From positions 1 to 12,583 of the forward strand of contig NWUY0300007071.1 in NCBI GenBank assembly GCA_004151065.3: a stretch of 12,583 bases of DNA, given 5' to 3'. Below, one piece after another: positions 9,839-12,583 of this stretch (the stretch's first letter is position 1; every line of letters starts with the position of its first letter). The translations under genes and the position numbers were made by a program. Source of the stretch: Larix sibirica (taxonomy: Eukaryota > Streptophyta > Pinopsida > Pinales > Pinaceae). The notes beneath the pieces are model-generated. The model saw only the letters and a list, made by a program, of their open reading frames with translations, made no database searches and was not told where the DNA came from.

Positions 9839-9869
9839 TGTTGACCTAGGAAATTTAATTTGGTCAACA
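9839..9869. repeat. Perfect 8-bp inverted repeat ending at the insertion boundary
   Basis: TGTTGACC at 9839-9846 and GGTCAACA at 9862-9869 are exact reverse complements around a 15-base AT-rich loop. The right arm is the terminus of the insertion. The left end of the insertion also opens with a palindrome, TGTTGG...CCAACA, of the same style. Confidence 0.75.
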
Positions 9870-9870
9870 T

Positions 9871-9875
9871 AATCT
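9871..9875. repeat. Right copy of the putative target-site duplication AATCT
   Basis: AATCT repeats the last five reverse transcriptase bases seen before the insertion at 4576-4580. The frame starting here reads N-L-M-L-Y-I-N-Y and leads straight into L-N-K-A-T-I, so the repeat sits at the exact resumption point of the coding sequence. Confidence 0.6.
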
Positions 9876-10515
9876 TATGTTGTATATTAATTACACATAT
9901 CTAAACAAAGCCACCATCAACAACAAATTCTCCCTATCTAGAAATATGATCTATTTAATTACATGAGAGGAATGAATGTCTTCTTGAAAATCCATTTTAG
10001 GTTAGATTAAGGACAAATAAATTTACAAGGAAAAATTCAAAATAATATATGGACTTTGAGTTTGTAGTGATTTCCATTGGATTGACAACTGCACTTGCAA
10101 TATTTGTGTCCTGTGAACAATGTCTTTCTCCAATGTTTGGATAGATTTTTAATTGTCTTACTTGATAACACTGATTTATTCTAAGTCTAAAGAGGAGGAT
10201 GGAGAACATTATGGTAGGTACTACAGTTGTGGAGAGAACACCAATTGTATGCCAAACTAAGAAATTGTAATTTTTATCACAATTGTTTTTAGTTTTAGGA
10301 CATATTGTTTAAAAAAAAATAGTATTAGACCCAGTAATATTGAAGCGATAATGGGATGACCTATACTAGGGGATGTCTTATATGTAAGTTCATTTATGGG
10401 TGTTTTCATTTACTATAGAAGGTTCATAGAGGAATTTTTGTGGATTGTATATTCCGTCATATCTTTTTAGAATAAAGAAAAAAAATGAATGGATGCAACG
10501 GTGCATATAATTTTT
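9871..10515 (+). pseudogene. Reverse transcriptase, C-terminal part, with connection domain
   Basis: From 9871 the frame reads L-Y-I-N-Y-T-Y-L-N-K-A-T-I-N-N-K, matching the L-C-I-D-Y-R-x-L-N-K motif of plant gypsy reverse transcriptases. Next comes I-K near 9995 and K-F near 10035, then D-F-E-F-V-V-I-S-I-G-L-T-T-A at 10053 for the F-x-x-x-P-F-G-L-x-N-A-P motif. The catalytic Y-L-D-D box falls at 10159-10170, where Tyr-Leu is readable but the Asp pair is damaged by a small deletion. I-Y-S-K and E-E follow. L-G-H-I-V lies near 10296-10310, I-E-A-I-M-G near 10342, and S-S-F-M-G then Y-Y-R-R-F-I-E-E at 10387-10434. N-E-W-M-Q-R-C near 10483-10506 closes the connection. Several stops and frameshifts rule out activity. 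Confidence 0.87.
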
Positions 10516-10519
10516 TTTA

Positions 10520-10910
10520 GTTATTGAATCATCTTCTTACTAGTGCACCAATTCTAAAAACACCATATCCTAATGATAAATTTTTTATATGCACAAATGC
10601 AATCATAGAAGGAATTGGTGGAAACAACAAAGAGATGATCATGTTGTGTATTATGAGTTTGGAAAGCCAAAAGAACATTAGAATAATTATGCTACACATG
10701 ACTTGGAGCTTGTTGCAATAGTGTATGGATTCAATATGAGGAAGCATTACTTGATGGACATTAAATTTACATTAAGAACTCATTGTTTACTTTGAAATAC
10801 TTGTTTGACAAACATGATGGTTACAATGCCTTTGTGAATTTGATTTTGAGTTCAAACATATAACATAAAATAAGAACATACTTGCTGATGCACTTTGTAA
10901 AAAAAGTGCG
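10520..10910 (+). pseudogene. RNase H remnant of the gypsy element
   Basis: RNase H removes the RNA strand during reverse transcription. The block opens with L-L-T-S-A-P-I-L and I-C-T-N-A near 10524-10601; the usual motif is C-T-D-A, so the first catalytic Asp is Asn at 10596-10598. G-I-G-G follows. Y-A-T-H-D-L-E-L, then A-I-V and K-H-Y-L-M, lie at 10684-10755 in another frame. E-F-D-F-E-F-K-H-I lies near 10836-10860, and L-A-D-A-L at 10881-10895 keeps the last Asp. The motifs fall in three frames with stops between, so at least two frameshifts have occurred. The open - strand reading over 10529-10747 is the antisense shadow of this domain. Confidence 0.87.
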
Positions 10911-11109
10911 CAAAGAATATGGCAACATTAATTAACATATGGAAATTTGATTTGAGGAAAAATGTTGTTGAAGCTATTGTGTCAGATGATCATTACCTTT
11001 ATTAAAGGAGTGATTGCAACAAGCATAAGTGAAACAAAAATATTATGGATGCCACTTATAAAATGATGAAATACACATGCACAAAAATGGAATGTAATTT
11101 CTTAAATCT

Positions 11110-11519
11110 TTGGAGTTAAAGAAGATTATTCTAAGTGAGATACATAGTGTGCCATATTCTAGTCATGTAGGTTAACATAAAACAATCACAACAATGAGAA
11201 AAAACAATAATTTTGGCCAAGTATGAATATGGATGTTGAATAAATCTCAATATATATGAAATGTTATTGACTAAAAGTAGAACAAAGACATCATATTGGT
11301 TTGTTAAAGTATTTTCCACTTTCAAAATGAAAATGTGAAGTGGCGACAAAGTACTTAATCACTAAATTACCAAGAACAATAAAGCAACATGACTACATCA
11401 TGGTAGTGGAGGAAACATTGACAAAGGATTCCCATTTTATCCTAGTGCGGTCCACACACAAGGATATTAGCATAGCGTAAATGATCATGAAAGAGATTGT
11501 TAGATTACATGTATTGAAC
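11110..11519 (+). pseudogene. Integrase remnant, cut off before the catalytic core ends
   Basis: E-I-H-S-V-P-Y-S-S-H near 11137-11167 matches the E-x-H-x-x-P-x-x-G-H zinc-binding motif. Between 11170 and 11285 the frame is destroyed. H-H-I-G-L-L resumes near 11289. The core then shows K-Y-L-I-T-K-L-P where plant gypsy integrases have M-D-F-I-T-G-L-P, so the first catalytic Asp reads Tyr at 11352-11354. H-D-Y-I-M-V-V, L-T-K-D-S-H-F-I and S-T-H-K follow at about 11390-11465. M-K-E-I-V-R-L-H ends the match at 11519. The second Asp motif (S-D-R-D), the DDE Glu and the C-terminal domain are missing, replaced by unrelated repeat sequence. The linker from 10910 to 11110 has only scattered resemblance. 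Confidence 0.83.
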
Positions 11520-12180
11520 TTATGCTTATACTGATAGGGGGTGAATCGATATAATATTTTTTTTTACTTTAGACAAGCATCCATCAATCATTCATTGACT
11601 ATGAAATAGTAAACATGTCTAAACAAAAAATCACATAATATAGAATTTAATGTGGAAACTCTTTCATGAGAAAATCATAAAAACTTACCTTTAAAAACGC
11701 ATGTAGGCACCAACCTATTGTTACAAAGTTTTTAGGTGTGTGTACGAATCCTGCCTAAGTATAGGTAGAATCTCTGATGGGATTAGAAAGGCCCCTAGTT
11801 ACCTAAACCAAGACAAAAAACAAACAAATGGAAACTAAAATTCCCTTAGATCTAACTTTTATGCAAACAAGAAGAGAGAAGAGTAGAGAAGAAAGTAGAT
11901 TTCCTACCTTGTTCAAGACAATTGTCCTTATTGCTCCAGCCTTTAGCTTGATCTTCCAAAGCTCCTAATCTTGACGCAACCTGTAGAGAACAATACAAAG
12001 CTTCCTCCCTCCAAGTATGTTAAGAATAAACAATATCTACTCTAATTTGAATATCACAAAGTAAACATACATTGCATGAACACAAGTATTGGGAAACATG
12101 CCAAGTTTATATTGATTAGAAAGCTATGAAGAAATACAAAAGTTATACCCAAATTTGTTGCAACACTTCCCTCAAACTCT
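11520..12180. repeat. Unrelated repeat interrupting the integrase
   Basis: Straight after the integrase match comes TATACTGATAGGGGGTGAATC, followed by a T-run, an A-rich stretch, TTTAATGTGGAAACTCTTTC near 11646 and GGCACCAACCTATTGTTACA near 11707. Words of the form ACTGAGAGGGGGTGAATCAGT and TTTAACGTGGAAACCC, in this order, are familiar to me from high-copy plant repeats, probably LTRs or their relatives. That recognition is from memory and unverified. No protein is readable. A GA-rich run occurs at 11868-11895. The right boundary is not visible; the repeat may continue to the window end. Confidence 0.42.
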
Positions 12181-12583
12181 CCTTCCAAATCCATTTGATA
12201 ATCCTAGTATCACAAGTTCTACCTCTTCAATGTCCCCCCCCCCTCTTTGAGCCAAGGCATGAGGTCCAATATATAGATTAGAGAGGTCAAACCACTTAGG
12301 AGAGGATTTGGGCTCAAGGGAGGATTATTTGGATCAAGGGATATGGAGATCATATTGAATAGTAAGAGGATGTGATTCGAAGGATAAGAGCATCCCTTGA
12401 ATATATCATGAATATCAAGATCCAAAATCCAAGGAAAGAGGATCAAACATGATTTTTACTCCCCTAAAGGAGGCCAAAGAGTGAAAATTAGGGAGATTTT
12501 CACTCCCCTTACATCAGAGAACAAGAATTTTCTCTCCCCTAACACTAGGCAGGGAGCGACAATCTCATGATAAGGCTCAAATC
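12181..12583. other. Right flank with C-run, hairpin and repeated CTCCCCT motif
   Basis: No gene is visible. A run of ten C residues lies at 12234-12243. An AATATATAGATT word near 12269, read on the - strand as AATCTATATATT, could be a TATA box, so the surrounding repeat may be in reverse orientation. Toward the end the motif GATTTTTACTCCCCTAA and its variants recur three times, and a hairpin occupies 12479-12505. The stretch is probably the continuation of the repeat that begins at 11520. Confidence 0.4.
12479..12505. repeat. Perfect 10-bp inverted repeat with 7-base loop
   Basis: GAGTGAAAAT at 12479-12488 and ATTTTCACTC at 12496-12505 are exact reverse complements separated by TAGGGAG. No T-run follows, and the context is repeat DNA, so I do not call it a terminator. 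Confidence 0.8.

Larger units (their letters stand above)
4580..9869 (+). mobile_element. 5.3-kb insertion carrying an orphan gene, probably a non-autonomous LTR-type element
   Basis: The block splits a reverse transcriptase reading exactly between adjacent codons and has AATCT on both sides. Its ends are TGTTGG and GGTCAACA, the TG...CA form of LTR elements. Inside are about 1.06 kb without a gene, a primer-binding-site-like sequence at 5644, a leader, one decayed gene (6115-8267), and about 1.6 kb ending in LTR-like promoter sequence. I find no reverse transcriptase, RNase H, integrase, transposase or zinc knuckle, so any movement would have relied on proteins from elsewhere. The arrangement recalls non-autonomous large retrotransposon derivatives that carry a single gene. 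Against a simple LTR element, the first and last kilobases do not visibly match, so one or both LTRs may have been altered, replaced or nested. Confidence 0.62.
9539..9869 (+). repeat. LTR-like promoter and terminus at the right end of the insertion
   Basis: This stretch reads like the U3-R-U5 of a plant LTR. It starts near a TGTTAG and an A/C-rich run (9555-9576), continues with TTAGTTATTGGTTAG-like sequence and a richer GAGCCGTTAAAACCGCTGGG block, then a TATTTAAA box at 9785-9792. About 77 bases later it closes with GGTCAACA at 9869. Two perfect 8-bp inverted repeats follow the box: CCAAGGGT/ACCCTTGG (9796-9819) and TGTTGACC/GGTCAACA (9839-9869). The right boundary is set by the resuming gypsy protein. 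The left boundary is uncertain (9539 or 8798), and no second copy was found. Confidence 0.45.
3060..11519 (+). mobile_element. Decayed Ty3/gypsy LTR retrotransposon, split by an insertion
   Basis: Domains occur on one strand in the order expected for a Ty3/gypsy element: gag with zinc knuckle, protease, reverse transcriptase, RNase H, integrase. In Ty1/copia the integrase would precede the reverse transcriptase, so copia is excluded. The reverse transcriptase is interrupted at 4580 and resumes at 9871. The integrase breaks off at 11519, before its second catalytic Asp. Multiple stops and frameshifts affect every domain, and residues at catalytic positions are replaced in protease, RNase H and integrase. 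It cannot make a working polyprotein. The clade within Ty3/gypsy is not settled; the protease L-I-x-M-x-W-L and integrase H-D-x-I-M-V-V motifs would suit a chromovirus-like lineage. No chromodomain region is present to test that, and neither LTR is confirmed. Confidence 0.87.

Noticed and set aside
5644-9869. The insertion as an autonomous LTR retrotransposon or a DNA transposon
   Set aside because: No reverse transcriptase, integrase or transposase motif was found inside in any frame, and the termini form TG...CA ends rather than long terminal inverted repeats.
9997-10209. A - strand open stretch of 70 codons
   Set aside because: It is antisense to the reverse transcriptase palm of the gypsy element and has no motif of its own.
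10529-10747. A - strand open stretch of 72 codons
   Set aside because: It is exactly antisense to the RNase H motifs C-T-N-A and Y-A-T-H-D-L-E-L, which are readable on the + strand.
1-12583. CRISPR array, tRNA or rRNA gene, bacterial operon or riboswitch
   Set aside because: No regularly spaced repeat array was seen, and no cloverleaf or conserved rRNA core. All coding traces are plant-type retroelement domains in AT-rich DNA.

Overview
This window looks like intergenic, repeat-rich DNA from a plant nuclear genome, most probably a gymnosperm. It is AT-rich and I see no intact host gene. Its coding traces are old retrotransposon genes in plant-type families, all on the + strand. The conifer suggestion rests on my impression that the central orphan protein resembles uncharacterised proteins that are abundant in conifers. 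I could not search for it.

Most of the window is a nest. A badly decayed Ty3/gypsy-type element runs left to right. Its gag-like domain and zinc knuckle lie at about 3080-3745, its protease at 3858-4233, and the first part of its reverse transcriptase at 4328-4580. The reverse transcriptase then stops in mid-domain and resumes at 9871 in the very next codons. It continues through the polymerase palm, RNase H (about 10520-10910) and integrase (about 11110-11519), where it is cut again. The outer element is full of stops and frameshifts and has lost residues at catalytic positions.

The 5.3 kb between the two reverse transcriptase halves (about 4580-9869) is an insertion. It is flanked by the 5-bp direct repeat AATCT, starts with TGTTGG and ends with CAACA, as LTR elements do. 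It holds one decayed gene of about 717 codons (6115-8267) with no recognisable pol. Its product has an N-terminal globular domain, a polar linker with a basic patch, and a coiled-coil C-terminus. Further hints of an LTR element are a damaged primer-binding-site-like sequence at 5644 and an LTR-like promoter and end at about 9539-9869. I could not find a matching pair of long terminal repeats by eye.

From 11520 a second foreign repeat interrupts the integrase and may run to the window end. It carries a short hairpin and a thrice-repeated CTCCCCT-containing motif near 12450-12545. Positions 1-3060 hold no gene I can defend: a possible LTR end at 1-101, a weak LINE-endonuclease-like fragment at 1114-1212, and AT-rich sequence that may include the leader of the outer element.

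The layers suggest an order of events: the gypsy element came first, then the orphan-gene element and the right-hand repeat inserted into it, and point decay continued throughout. I found no working gene system.
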